From assembly GCF_002751875.1 (NCBI RefSeq), contig NZ_NMZM01000012.1, forward strand, positions 24,895 to 88,894: a DNA stretch of 64,000 bases, in the 5' to 3' direction. Made by a program: the position numbers and the translations under genes. The notes under the pieces were generated by a model. It was not told where the DNA came from. It ran no database searches and saw only the letters and a program-made list of their open reading frames with translations. This DNA is from Oceaniglobus indicus. GTDB lineage: Bacteria > Pseudomonadota > Alphaproteobacteria > Rhodobacterales > Rhodobacteraceae. This document shows, one piece after another, positions 32,667 through 41,491 of this stretch (positions are counted from its first letter, which is position 1; every line of letters starts with the position of its first letter).

Positions 32667-33232
32667 CCGAACGGATGCTGACCGTCAGGATGCAGATCAA
32701 CGGCAAACAGACCCAGCCGATGGACCTGCCCGAAGATCTGATGTTGCTGGAGTATCTTCAGGAATACCTGAACCTGACCGGCACGCGCTATGGCTGCGGG
32801 CAGGGGGTGTGCCGGGCCTGCGCGGTGATCCACGATGCGGCCGACGGCCCCCGGGTCGTGCCGGCCTGCATCACGGGCGTCGCCTGGGCCAACGGACGCA
32901 GCTTTCGCACCGTCGAGGGGCATGCGACGCGCGATGATCAGGGCGCGGTGACGCAGCTGTCGGCAATCCAGCAGGCGTTTCTCGATCATTTCTCGTTTCA
33001 GTGCAGCTATTGCACCCCGGGATTCGTCGCCGCGGCCACCACGCTGGTCGAACGGCTGCAAACCGCGCCGGTGGCACGGGACGACGTGGAAGACGTCGTG
33101 CTGGAGGCGCTGAACGAAAACATCTGCCGCTGCACGGGCTATGTGCGCTATCTGCAGGCGACGCGCGACGTCATCCTGAATACGCCCGGCCTCACCACCG
33201 ACGAGGTCGCGACCCGCGACACGGCATCATGA
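32663..33232 (+). CDS. [2Fe-2S] subunit of the molybdenum hydroxylase
   Basis: A 189-residue two-cluster ferredoxin-type subunit. The plant-type cluster ligands are in YGCGQGVCRACAVI (Cys near 51, 56 and 59) and the fourth Cys in VPACITG near 80. The second, all-helical domain has FQCSYCTPGF near 115 and ENICRCTGYVRYLQA near 155. No Tat signal is visible, so it is probably co-exported folded with the large subunit. It overlaps both neighbours by ATGA. It carries electrons from the molybdenum centre to the triheme cytochrome. Confidence 0.9.
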   Translation: MTERMLTVRMQINGKQTQPMDLPEDLMLLEYLQEYLNLTGTRYGCGQGVCRACAVIHDAADGPRVVPACITGVAWANGRSFRTVEGHATRDDQGAVTQLSAIQQAFLDHFSFQCSYCTPGFVAAATTLVERLQTAPVARDDVEDVVLEALNENICRCTGYVRYLQATRDVILNTPGLTTDEVATRDTAS

Positions 33233-34512
33233 AGCGCGTCCTGCTGATCCTTGCCGGTCTGCTGGCAGCGGCCGTGATCGGGGCGGTTGTCGTCTATGTC
33301 GCGTTCACCGGCCCGGGCGAGATACCCCCGGCAAGCCGTGATCTGAGTTCGCTGTCGGAAGGGGACCGCGAACAGATGGTGCAGGCGGGCGCCTATGTCG
33401 CGCGCACCGGCGACTGTGTGGCGTGCCATGAATCGCCCGACGGTCTGTCGCTGGCCGGTGGGACGCCGATGGAGACGCCCTTCGGCACGATCTATGGCAG
33501 CAACATCACCCCGTCGCGCGACCACGGCATCGCCGGCTACAGCGCCGACGATCTGTATCGGGTGATGGTTTACGGCATCGCGCCCGGGGGCAAACACCTG
33601 TATCCGGCCATGCCCTATACCTCGTATCACGCGATTTCACGGGCCGACAACGATGCGCTGTGGGTGTGGCTGATGGCGCAGAACCCGGTCGACCGGCCTA
33701 ACCGCCCCGCGGAACTGGCGTTTCCGTTCAACCTGCGCCCGCTGCTGGCGTTCTGGAACCTGATCTATCGGCCCGAACCGCCGGAGTTGCCGGATCCGGG
33801 GGCAGGCGCGACAGACCCTGCCGCGCCGATGGCGCGGGGCCGCTATCTGGTCGAGGTGCTGGGCCATTGCAGCGAATGCCATACCCCCCGCAACCTCGCC
33901 TATGCCCGCAAGACGGATGAGCATCTGCAAGGCACGGTGATCGAGGATGCGCTGGCGCCGGATATCACCCCCGCGGGCCTGGCACGGCGCGGCTGGACCA
34001 CCGATGACCTGGAACACTTCCTTGCGAACGGGTTGTCGCCGCAGGGCGTCATGACGTTCCGCATGTTCCCGGTGCTCAGCCATTCGACGAAATACATGAC
34101 GTCCGAAGACATCGCGGCCGTGGCCGCCTATCTGACCGACGGCGCGCCGCCACCTTCGCCGCCGGATCCGCGCCCTGATGCGATCGCGCAAAACCCCGAA
34201 GGCCACCGTTTGTACCTGGGCCTGTGCGCCGGCTGTCACGGCAGTGACGGCGCCGGTCAGCCGTTCGGCTCGGTCCCGCTGGCCAGCAACACCAGCGCGA
34301 TGTTCGACAACCCGATCAACCTGGTGCGCGTCATCCGCGAAGGCATCCCCGCACGGCACCTGGCAGGCTATCAGCGGATGCAGGAGATGCCGGCGTTCGC
34401 CGACCGGCTGAACGACGACGAAATGGCGGCGCTGGTCAACTATCTGCGGCAACGCTGGGGCGGTCACGACGCCACGCTTGCCGTCTCTGCGGTGGCGGAC
34501 ACACCGGGATGA
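33229..34512 (+). CDS. Membrane-anchored triheme cytochrome c subunit
   Basis: A 427-residue protein with an N-terminal signal-anchor (LLILAGLLAAAVIGAVVVYV) and three c-heme motifs: CVACH near residue 62, CSECH near 211 and CAGCH near 334. Three cytochrome c domains in a row is the layout of the cytochrome subunit of membrane-bound alcohol and aldehyde dehydrogenases of acetic acid bacteria type. Here it should be the electron acceptor of the molybdenum hydroxylase and pass electrons onward to the oxidase encoded next or to quinone. The start at 33229 overlaps the Fe-S gene. Confidence 0.88.
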   Translation: MKRVLLILAGLLAAAVIGAVVVYVAFTGPGEIPPASRDLSSLSEGDREQMVQAGAYVARTGDCVACHESPDGLSLAGGTPMETPFGTIYGSNITPSRDHGIAGYSADDLYRVMVYGIAPGGKHLYPAMPYTSYHAISRADNDALWVWLMAQNPVDRPNRPAELAFPFNLRPLLAFWNLIYRPEPPELPDPGAGATDPAAPMARGRYLVEVLGHCSECHTPRNLAYARKTDEHLQGTVIEDALAPDITPAGLARRGWTTDDLEHFLANGLSPQGVMTFRMFPVLSHSTKYMTSEDIAAVAAYLTDGAPPPSPPDPRPDAIAQNPEGHRLYLGLCAGCHGSDGAGQPFGSVPLASNTSAMFDNPINLVRVIREGIPARHLAGYQRMQEMPAFADRLNDDEMAALVNYLRQRWGGHDATLAVSAVADTPG

Positions 34513-34554
34513 CCGACCCATGCCATCCCGCGACCCAAGCAATGACGAGGTTCA

Positions 34555-35577
34555 ATGACCGCAAACACCACTGACACCGGTCGGCGTGGCGGGGCGGACA
34601 GGGGCAGAACCGGCCTGCTGCTACTGACGTCGGTAATCCTTGCCGGCTGCGAAGGTCAGCAATCCGCGCTTGCGCCCTCGGGCGAGGATGCGCGCGTTCT
34701 TGGCAACCTCTTCTGGGTCATGCTGGGCGGCGCGGTCATTCTGTGGTTGTTGGTCAACGGGTTGTTCTTCTATGTCACCCGGATCAACCGCGCGGCCCTG
34801 TCCCGCCGGTTCGCCAACGGCCTGATCGTGGGGGGCGGTGTGATCTTTCCCACGATCGTGCTGGGCGGATTGCTGACCTATGGTCTGTCGATCATGCCCG
34901 ACCAGCGCGCGCCCGGCGACGGTCTGACCCTGCGCGTGACCGGCGAGCAATGGTGGTGGCGGGTCGAATACTGGCCCGAGGGCGCCGAGACACCCATCGT
35001 CGCGGCCAACGAGATCCGGCTGCCAGCAGGCGAGCGCAGCGAGATCCGGCTGGACTCGGCCCGCGTCATCCATTCCTTCTGGATTCCGTCGTTGGGCGGC
35101 AAGATGGACATGTTCCCGGGCCGCGAGACGCGCATGTCGCTGAAGCCCGAAGTCGCCGGCCGCTGGCGCGGGCAATGCGCCGAATTCTGCGGCGCAAGCC
35201 ATGCGCTGATGGCGTTCGAGGTGGTCGCGATGCCGCCCGATGATTTCAACGCATGGCTGCAGGCGCAGGCCGCCCCCGCCACATCGCCGACGACCGACGC
35301 CGCCCGGCGGGGCGCCCGCATCTTCGCGCGCGAAGGGTGCGGCGCCTGTCACGCCGTGCGCGGCACCGGGGCGCGCGGCGCGGTGGGCCCGGACCTGACC
35401 CATGTCGGCAGTCGTCTCAGCCTCGGGGCGGGCACCCTGACCACCACGCTCGCCGATTTCGAACGGTGGATCGCCCACACCGGCGCCATCAAGCCCGAGG
35501 TCGAAATGCCCGGCTATGGTCACTTGGGCGCAGCGGAACTGGCCGATCTGGCGCAATATCTGAAAGGACTGGAATGA
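34555..35577 (+). CDS. ctaC: Cytochrome c oxidase subunit II with fused heme c domain (caa3 type)
   Basis: A 340-residue subunit II. The N-terminus has a lipobox (SVILAGCEGQ), then two transmembrane helices (about 53-75 and 90-115). The cupredoxin domain has the CuA ligands in RVIHSFWIPSL (His) and GQCAEFCGASHALMAFEV (two Cys, His, Met). The C-terminal cytochrome c domain has CGACH near residue 265 and its Met ligand in EVEMPGYG. This fusion defines a caa3-type oxidase that takes electrons directly from soluble or membrane cytochromes. It overlaps the next gene by ATGA. Confidence 0.92.
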   Translation: MTANTTDTGRRGGADRGRTGLLLLTSVILAGCEGQQSALAPSGEDARVLGNLFWVMLGGAVILWLLVNGLFFYVTRINRAALSRRFANGLIVGGGVIFPTIVLGGLLTYGLSIMPDQRAPGDGLTLRVTGEQWWWRVEYWPEGAETPIVAANEIRLPAGERSEIRLDSARVIHSFWIPSLGGKMDMFPGRETRMSLKPEVAGRWRGQCAEFCGASHALMAFEVVAMPPDDFNAWLQAQAAPATSPTTDAARRGARIFAREGCGACHAVRGTGARGAVGPDLTHVGSRLSLGAGTLTTTLADFERWIAHTGAIKPEVEMPGYGHLGAAELADLAQYLKGLE

Positions 35578-38132
35578 GCGATACCGATCAAACCGGTCCC
35601 ACGGGGCCATATCCGCCGACCGCCGACATGCTGGCCGAACCCGTGCCGCAGGGCGAACAGGACCGCACCGCGGCCGAGTTGCGCGCGGCATGGGCGCCGC
35701 CCACCGGTTGGCGTTATTTCACCGCCGTCAACAATTCCGAGGTCGGGTTGTGGTATGCGCTGACCGCCTTCGGCTTCATGCTTTTGGCGGGTGTGCTAGC
35801 GCTGGTGATGCGGCTGCAACTGGCGCTGCCCGACAACGATCTTATTTCGGCCGACCGGTTCAACCAGTTCTTCACGATGCACGGATCGGCGATGATGTTC
35901 CTGTTCGCCGTGCCGATGTTCGAGGCGATCGCGATCCTGATCCTGCCCGCCTTCCTAGGCGGACGCGACATGCCGTTCCCGCGCCTGTCGGCCTTCGGCT
36001 TCTGGTGCTTCGTCATTGGCGGCGTGTTCGTGATGGGTTCGCTGCTGTTCGATGCTGCGCCCACCGCCGGGTGGTTCATGTATCCGCCCCTCGCCACCCA
36101 GGACGAAGGACCGGGCAGCGACATCTGGCTGCTGGGCCTTTCGTTCATCGAGATCGCGTCGATCGCCGCCGCCGTGGAACTGATCGTCGGCGCGCTGAAG
36201 TGCCGCCCGCCGGGGATGCGCGTCAACATCATGCCGCTTTATGCCTGGTATGTGCTGGTGGTCGGCGGCATGATCCTGTTCGCCTTTCCACCCCTGATCG
36301 CGGGTGATTTCCTGTTCGAGCTTGAACGCAGTTTCGACTGGCCGTTCTTCGACCCCACCCGCGGCGGCGATCCGATGCTGTGGCAGCACCTGTTCTGGAT
36401 CTTCGGCCACCCCGAGGTCTACATCGTCTTCCTGCCCTCGATCGCCATTGCCGCCATGGTGATCCCCACCGTCGCGCGCCGCCCCATCGTCGGCTATTCC
36501 TGGATCGTGCTGTCGGCCGTCGGCACCGGGTTCCTGTCGTTCGGGCTGTGGGTGCATCACATGTTCACCACGGGCCTGCCCAACATTTCGCTGGGGTTCT
36601 TTTCGGCGGCATCCGAGGCCGTGGTGATCCCCACTGGCATCCAGCTTTTCGCCTTTGCGGCGACGCTGATCGCGGGACGCGTGAAGATGAGCCTGCCGAT
36701 GCTGTGGATCGCGGGGGCGCTGGCGATCTTTACCGCCGGCGGTCTGACGGGTGTCATGCTGGCCATCGCACCGTTCAACTGGCAGGTGCACGACAGCTAT
36801 TTCATCGTCGCACACCTGCATTACACGCTGTTCGGCGGCATGGTCTTTCCGGTGATCGCCGGGGTCTATTACTTCTTTCCGTTCATCCGCAAGAAGATGC
36901 TGAGCGAACGTCTGGGCCGCTGGGCGTTCTGGCTGATCTTCACCGGGTTCAACGTGACCTTCCTGCCGATGCACCTGACCGGCTTGCTGGGCATGCCGCG
37001 GCGCATCTTCACCTATCCCGAGGCGTCCGGCTGGGGCTGGCTGAACATGATCTCCACCCTTGGCGCCTTCGTGATCGCCGCCGGCTTCGTGGTGTTCGTC
37101 TGGGATCTGCTGCGCTCCAAGGGCAGCCAGACCCAGGTGCCGCGCAATCCGTGGGACGCGGGCACCCTGGAATGGAGCCATGACGTGCCCGAGGAATACT
37201 GGGGCGCGCGATCGATCCCGCACATCACCTCGCGCTATCCGTTGTGGGATGATCCCGATCTGGTCGCGCGCATGGACGCCGGGCGCTATTACCTGCCCGA
37301 CAGCCCCCATGGCCACCGCGAAACCCTGGTGACCAGCGTGATCGACGCCAGTCCCGAACTGGCACAGCGCGTGACCGGTCCGACGTGGATCACGCTGTGG
37401 GCGGCCGCGTTCACGGGCGGCGCGTTCATCTTCCCGACATTCCACATGTATCCGCCGGCCATCGTCTCGGGCGCCTTTGCGGTGGTCTGCATCCTTTACT
37501 GGCTGTGGACCTCGACCGCGCGCCCGCCCGAACACGGGATGCGTGATGCCGGTCTGGGCTTGCGCCTGCCGACCTATGCGTCGGGGCCAAAGGCCGTTGG
37601 CTGGTGGGCGGTCTGGATCACCATGCTGGGGGACGCCACGGCCTTTGCCAGCGTGGTGTTCGGCTTCTTCTTCTACTGGACCGCCAAGCCTGATTTCCCG
37701 CCCGAGGGTGCGATGCACGCCGCACCTGCGCTGGTGGGGCTGGCTGTGCTGGTATTGGCCCTGTCCTGGGCGCTGACGCTGGGCGCGCGGCACTGGAACG
37801 GGGCAGGGCGCGTGGGCGCGGCACGTGGCGCGCTGGTGGCCGCGCCCCTTCTGGCGGCGGGTGGCTGCGCGGCGCTGATCGCGTCGGTGCAGGCGCTTGA
37901 ACCGGCAAGCCATGTCTATCCGGCGATCATCTGGGCGCTGATGATCTGGGTCGTCGCCCATGCCATGGTCGGCATCATCATGCAGCTTTACTGTCTCGCG
38001 GGCAGCGTGAGCGGCAAGCTGACGCCGCGCCATGATGCGGACCTGTGGAACGTCACGCTGTTCTGGCACTTCCTGTGCCTGACCGTGCTGGTCGCCGGAG
38101 CGGTGATCGGACTTGCGCCGGGGGTGCTGTGA
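35574..38132 (+). CDS. ctaD: Cytochrome c oxidase subunit I/III fusion
   Basis: An 852-residue polytopic protein. Residues ~45-580 are subunit I, with heme a ligand His in FFTMHGSAMMF, the CuB/Tyr region HPEVYIVFLPS, LWVHHMFTTGL, and the His pair of VAHLHYTLFGG. The last ~230 residues have subunit III-type helices (LGDATAFASVVFGFFFYWT). The fusion explains the absence of a separate subunit III gene. The start at 35574 overlaps the subunit II stop. No ctaA or ctaB heme-synthesis genes lie in this cluster, so heme a supply must come from elsewhere. Confidence 0.92.
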   Translation: MSDTDQTGPTGPYPPTADMLAEPVPQGEQDRTAAELRAAWAPPTGWRYFTAVNNSEVGLWYALTAFGFMLLAGVLALVMRLQLALPDNDLISADRFNQFFTMHGSAMMFLFAVPMFEAIAILILPAFLGGRDMPFPRLSAFGFWCFVIGGVFVMGSLLFDAAPTAGWFMYPPLATQDEGPGSDIWLLGLSFIEIASIAAAVELIVGALKCRPPGMRVNIMPLYAWYVLVVGGMILFAFPPLIAGDFLFELERSFDWPFFDPTRGGDPMLWQHLFWIFGHPEVYIVFLPSIAIAAMVIPTVARRPIVGYSWIVLSAVGTGFLSFGLWVHHMFTTGLPNISLGFFSAASEAVVIPTGIQLFAFAATLIAGRVKMSLPMLWIAGALAIFTAGGLTGVMLAIAPFNWQVHDSYFIVAHLHYTLFGGMVFPVIAGVYYFFPFIRKKMLSERLGRWAFWLIFTGFNVTFLPMHLTGLLGMPRRIFTYPEASGWGWLNMISTLGAFVIAAGFVVFVWDLLRSKGSQTQVPRNPWDAGTLEWSHDVPEEYWGARSIPHITSRYPLWDDPDLVARMDAGRYYLPDSPHGHRETLVTSVIDASPELAQRVTGPTWITLWAAAFTGGAFIFPTFHMYPPAIVSGAFAVVCILYWLWTSTARPPEHGMRDAGLGLRLPTYASGPKAVGWWAVWITMLGDATAFASVVFGFFFYWTAKPDFPPEGAMHAAPALVGLAVLVLALSWALTLGARHWNGAGRVGAARGALVAAPLLAAGGCAALIASVQALEPASHVYPAIIWALMIWVVAHAMVGIIMQLYCLAGSVSGKLTPRHDADLWNVTLFWHFLCLTVLVAGAVIGLAPGVL

Positions 38133-38539
38133 TGAGCGATGAACATCGCCCCGACCCCGACGAAGAGCGCCGCGAGTTCCGCGAGGAACGCGAGAGCCTG
38201 TGGCGGATCACCCTTGCCCCGGCCACGTGGGTGGCGCATTTCGTCGCAAGCTACGGTGTGGTGGCGGTCACCTGTGCCAAGGCGCCCGACCTCTTGGGCG
38301 CGGCGCGCCTTGGCCTGGGGCTGTTCACGCTGGTTGCGCTGGCCATCATCCTGTGGCTGGGCTGGCGCGCGTGGCGGCAATGGGACGTGCGCAACACCGG
38401 CGATTACACAAACGCGCTGGGCGAGGCCGAGGATCGGCATCAGTTCCTGGGCCATGCTGCGGTTCTTCTGGCGCTGATCTCGGCCATCGGCGTCGTCTAC
38501 GGCACGCTGCCGGTCGTGATGCTGGAGACTTGTCGATGA
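38132..38539 (+). CDS. Small membrane protein of the caa3 oxidase cluster
   Basis: A 135-residue protein with a charged N-terminus (EERREFREERESLW) and three predicted transmembrane segments (about 32-52, 60-82 and 105-130). It lies between subunit I/III and CtaG and overlaps both by one to four bases, a position held by an uncharacterised membrane protein in many alphaproteobacterial caa3 operons. It may act as a small structural subunit or assembly helper. Confidence 0.72.
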   Translation: MSDEHRPDPDEERREFREERESLWRITLAPATWVAHFVASYGVVAVTCAKAPDLLGAARLGLGLFTLVALAIILWLGWRAWRQWDVRNTGDYTNALGEAEDRHQFLGHAAVLLALISAIGVVYGTLPVVMLETCR

Positions 38540-39114
38540 GGGGTGCGGCACTGATATCCGCCGCGGCGCTGGCCGCGTTCATCTGGACCCCGCCGCTCGC
38601 GACGTGGCTGGATGCCGCGTTCCCAGCCCATATGTTGCGTCACATGATGCTGGTCGCGGTGATTCCGCCGCTGCTGGTGCTGGGCGCGCCCCACCTGGCG
38701 GATCGCGTGGCGTTGCCGCCGATGATCGCGGCGGTTGTCGAGTTCGCGGTCGTCTGGGCCTGGCATCTGCCCGGCGCCTATGGCCTGGCGTTTCTTCAGC
38801 GCGGTGGGTTCATCCTGGAACAGGGCAGCTTCCTGGTCGCCGGGATTGTGGTCTGGGCCGGGTGCTTGCGTGCCGATCAGCCGTTGCTGGGGGCGGGGGG
38901 GCTGTTGCTGACCTCGATGCACATGACGCTTCTGGGGGCGTTGATCGTGTTGTCGCCCCGTGATCTCTATGCCGAAATCTGCGGCCTTGCGCCGGATCTG
39001 ACGGCCCAGCAATGGGGCGGGCTGTTGATGCTGGGGATCGGCACGCCGGTCTATCTGGTCGCCGGGCTGATCCTGACCGGCCGCGCCCTGACCCGAAGCG
39101 AGGTGCGCCCATGA
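38536..39114 (+). CDS. ctaG: Cytochrome c oxidase assembly protein of the caa3_CtaG family
   Basis: A 192-residue polytopic protein; the family is typically larger, so this is a short version. Conserved points are AHMLRHMMLVAVIPPLLVLG near 32-50 and WAWHLPGAY near 75, with five or so helices. Members are needed for copper delivery or assembly of caa3 oxidases. The start at 38536 overlaps the previous gene's stop by ATGA; its last four bases overlap the next cytochrome gene. Confidence 0.82.
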   Translation: MRGAALISAAALAAFIWTPPLATWLDAAFPAHMLRHMMLVAVIPPLLVLGAPHLADRVALPPMIAAVVEFAVVWAWHLPGAYGLAFLQRGGFILEQGSFLVAGIVVWAGCLRADQPLLGAGGLLLTSMHMTLLGALIVLSPRDLYAEICGLAPDLTAQQWGGLLMLGIGTPVYLVAGLILTGRALTRSEVRP

Positions 39115-40160
39115 GACGTGTCATGCAGACCCTGATGGTTCTGGCGGTCCTGGGCGCCGTTGCGGGCGGTGCCGTGGTCGGCTTTGGCCTGTTCAACGTC
39201 TCGGCGCGCGTGGGGCATCTGCCCGGCGTGTCCTGGGTGCTGCACACGACGTTTCGCAATTCGGTGCGCCTGCGGGCATCGCGCCGCGACGACATGCCGG
39301 ACCTGGCGGATCCTTCGCTGATCGAACTGGGCGCGCGACACTATGACGCCGCCTGCCGCACCTGCCACGGCGCCCCCGGCGAAACGCCCAGCGCCACGAT
39401 CGCCGCCATGGTGCCGGCGCCGCCGATGATCGCCACGGCCGTCGCCGATTGGCAACCGCACGAGTTGCATTGGATCGTCAGCAACGGCGTCAAGATGAGC
39501 GGGATGCCCCACTGGCCCGCCACGCGCGACGACGACGTCTGGCCGGTCGTCGCGTTCCTGGTATCGGTGCAGGACGGGATGCCGGGCGACGACTATGCCG
39601 CGCTGACTGACCTCCCGGCGCCGCGCGCGCCCGGCGATTACTGTCTCGGCTGTCACGGACAGGGCGGGTCGGACCATGTGCCGCCGCTGGAACAGCAAAG
39701 CGCGGCCTACCTTGAGATGTCGCTGCGCGCCTATCTGGATGGCACGCGGTCCAGTGGCATCATGGCTCATGCCGTCAGCGAAGTGCCGGCCGAGACGCTG
39801 GGCGGACTGGCGCAATGGTTCGCGGACAGGCCCGCCGAGGGGGGCGTGTTGCCTGACATGCCGGCAGAGCGGATCGCCGAAGGCCGCGCGCTGGCCCAAG
39901 CCGCAACGGGCGACCGGGATGTTCCGGCCTGCCAGGCCTGCCACGGCCCGGACGCCAGCGAGACATCCGAGCTGTTCCCCGATCTCGGCCGCCTCCCGGC
40001 GCCTTACCTGCGCACGCAGCTGACCCTGTGGCGCGATGGCAAGCGCGGTGGTGGCCCACGCGCTGACCTTATGCGCAAGGCCGCCCAACACCTGAGCGAT
40101 TCCGACATCGAAGCATTGGCGGCCTTTTACGCGACGCTGCCGCCGCAAGACGGAAAATAA
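39111..40160 (+). CDS. Triheme c-type cytochrome
   Basis: A 349-residue protein with an N-terminal signal-anchor (residues 5-27) and three heme c motifs: CRTCH near 84, CLGCH near 180 and CQACH near 272. The Met-containing motifs VKMSGMPHWP and RSSGIMAHA are likely axial ligand regions. As last gene of the operon it probably shuttles electrons between the molybdenum enzyme's cytochrome subunit or bc1 complex and the caa3 oxidase. It overlaps ctaG by ATGA. Confidence 0.87.
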   Translation: MRRVMQTLMVLAVLGAVAGGAVVGFGLFNVSARVGHLPGVSWVLHTTFRNSVRLRASRRDDMPDLADPSLIELGARHYDAACRTCHGAPGETPSATIAAMVPAPPMIATAVADWQPHELHWIVSNGVKMSGMPHWPATRDDDVWPVVAFLVSVQDGMPGDDYAALTDLPAPRAPGDYCLGCHGQGGSDHVPPLEQQSAAYLEMSLRAYLDGTRSSGIMAHAVSEVPAETLGGLAQWFADRPAEGGVLPDMPAERIAEGRALAQAATGDRDVPACQACHGPDASETSELFPDLGRLPAPYLRTQLTLWRDGKRGGGPRADLMRKAAQHLSDSDIEALAAFYATLPPQDGK

Positions 40161-40240
40161 TCGGGCAGCGCCGGATTTATTTGGAGAACTATCGCCGCCG
40201 TCGGCGTTGGGATGGCATCACGACAGCGGGGAGAACCGGC

Positions 40241-40822
40241 ATGGACAACTATCGCGCACTGAGTGAAATGCTCGACCAGATCGAGGACGCCGTCGAAGGC
40301 GAGGAAATCACGGTGCAGGACGTCATCGAGAAGCTGGGGCAGAAGTCCTTTGCGTCGGTGATGCTGGTATTCTCGCTCATCTCGACATCGCCGGCCAGCG
40401 CGATTCCCGGTCTGACGGCGATGGTCGCCGTGATCACCTTCCTGCTGGTGATCCAGATGATCGTGGGCCGGGATCACCTGTGGCTGCCGGGGTTCATCAC
40501 CCGGCGGAAACTGGCAGCGGACAAGCTGTGCAAGGGGATCGGATGGCTGCGCAAGCCGCTGCACTTTGTTGAACGGTTCCTGAAAAAGCGGTTCACCTTC
40601 CTGTTTCACAGGCCGATGTTCTTCATTCCGCTGCTGCTGGTCATGGCGCTGACGCTGTTCATGCCGTTCATGGAACTGGTGCCAACCTCGGGGTCGATCG
40701 CATCGGCGGTGATCGCGCTGTTCGCGGCCAGTGTTCTGACGCGCGACGGTGCGCTGCTGATCGGCGCGCTGTTCCTGTTGCTGGGCGTTCCCGTGGCCGT
40801 CTGGAAATTCGGCTTCAACTGA
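40241..40822 (+). CDS. exoD: ExoD-family exopolysaccharide synthesis protein
   Basis: A 193-residue membrane protein. The N-terminal cytosolic helix (LSEMLDQIEDAVEGEEITVQ) and GQKSFASVMLVFSLISTSPA near 35-55 are ExoD hallmarks. There are three or four hydrophobic segments, with the last ones around 125-185 (FFIPLLLVMALTLFMPFMEL). The family was named from alkali sensitivity and exopolysaccharide effects in Sinorhizobium; the biochemical role is not established. The start at 40241 follows GGGGAG and begins the conserved region. Confidence 0.82.
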   Translation: MDNYRALSEMLDQIEDAVEGEEITVQDVIEKLGQKSFASVMLVFSLISTSPASAIPGLTAMVAVITFLLVIQMIVGRDHLWLPGFITRRKLAADKLCKGIGWLRKPLHFVERFLKKRFTFLFHRPMFFIPLLLVMALTLFMPFMELVPTSGSIASAVIALFAASVLTRDGALLIGALFLLLGVPVAVWKFGFN

Positions 40823-40867
40823 GATCCGGGCGCCGGCCCGGTTCGTGCAGCAACGCGCAAACACGAA

Positions 40868-40897
40868 AAGGCCCCGACGATGGTTCGTCAGGGCCTT
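40868..40897 (-). terminator. Hairpin terminator of the bactofilin operon
   Basis: AAGGCCCCGACGA pairs with TCGTCAGGGCCTT with one mismatch. On the minus strand it is followed by a T-rich TTCGTGTTTG, which fits a terminator for the peptidase-bactofilin operon; it also lies after the convergent exoD gene. Confidence 0.65.
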
Positions 40898-40966
40898 GCA
40901 AGGCTTGGGATGTCAGAACGCGCCAGCGTGATTGCCCGAAGCCGCCGTCAGGCGCGGGCAGCGGGC

Positions 40967-41491
40967 CTAGTTCTTTGCGTCAGCCGACGGGGTATTCGCA
41001 CCACCGGCGGGGCGGTTGCCCTGGCCCGACGGGTTCAGCGGGTCATCACGACGCTGCACCGAGCCTTCGAAATGCGCACCGCTTTCGATGGCGATGGTCT
41101 TGTGGATGATGTCGCCCTCGACCTTGGCGGTCGATGTCAGACGGACCTTCAGGCCACGCACCCGGCCAACGACCCGGCCGTTCACGACAACATCATCGGC
41201 CATGACCTCGCCCTTGACCGTGGCGCCTTCGCCGACCGTCAGCAGATGGGCACGGATATCGCCTTCGACGGTGCCTTCGATCTGGATGTCGCCCGTTGTC
41301 TTCAGGTTGCCCTTGATGACCAGATCGGCGGACAGGACGGATGCCGGCGGCTTGGCCTTCGGCGCCGAGGGCGAAAAATCGGTGGACGTGCGAGGCGACG
41401 ACGAACCATCGGTGGCGGAGCTGGTCTGTGATGGCACGGTCTCGCCCCCTTGTTTCGGTCCAGGCTCGTTGATTTTGCTCTTAGAAAACAT
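40967..41491 (-). CDS. Bactofilin (polymer-forming cytoskeletal protein)
   Basis: A 174-residue bactofilin. The central ~100 residues form the right-handed beta-helix domain (SADLVIKGNLKTTGDIQIEG, VEGDIRAHLLTVGEGATVKG), flanked by Pro/Ser-rich disordered tails. It polymerises without nucleotides at the membrane and organises cell-wall enzymes. Its start overlaps the M23 peptidase gene by 11 bases, a classic pairing in which the bactofilin positions the peptidase. Confidence 0.9.
   Translation of the reverse strand: MFSKSKINEPGPKQGGETVPSQTSSATDGSSSPRTSTDFSPSAPKAKPPASVLSADLVIKGNLKTTGDIQIEGTVEGDIRAHLLTVGEGATVKGEVMADDVVVNGRVVGRVRGLKVRLTSTAKVEGDIIHKTIAIESGAHFEGSVQRRDDPLNPSGQGNRPAGGANTPSADAKN

Noticed and set aside
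35955..38069. 704-residue minus-strand open frame
   Set aside because: Antisense to the oxidase subunit I/III fusion, whose heme and copper ligands are all readable on the plus strand.
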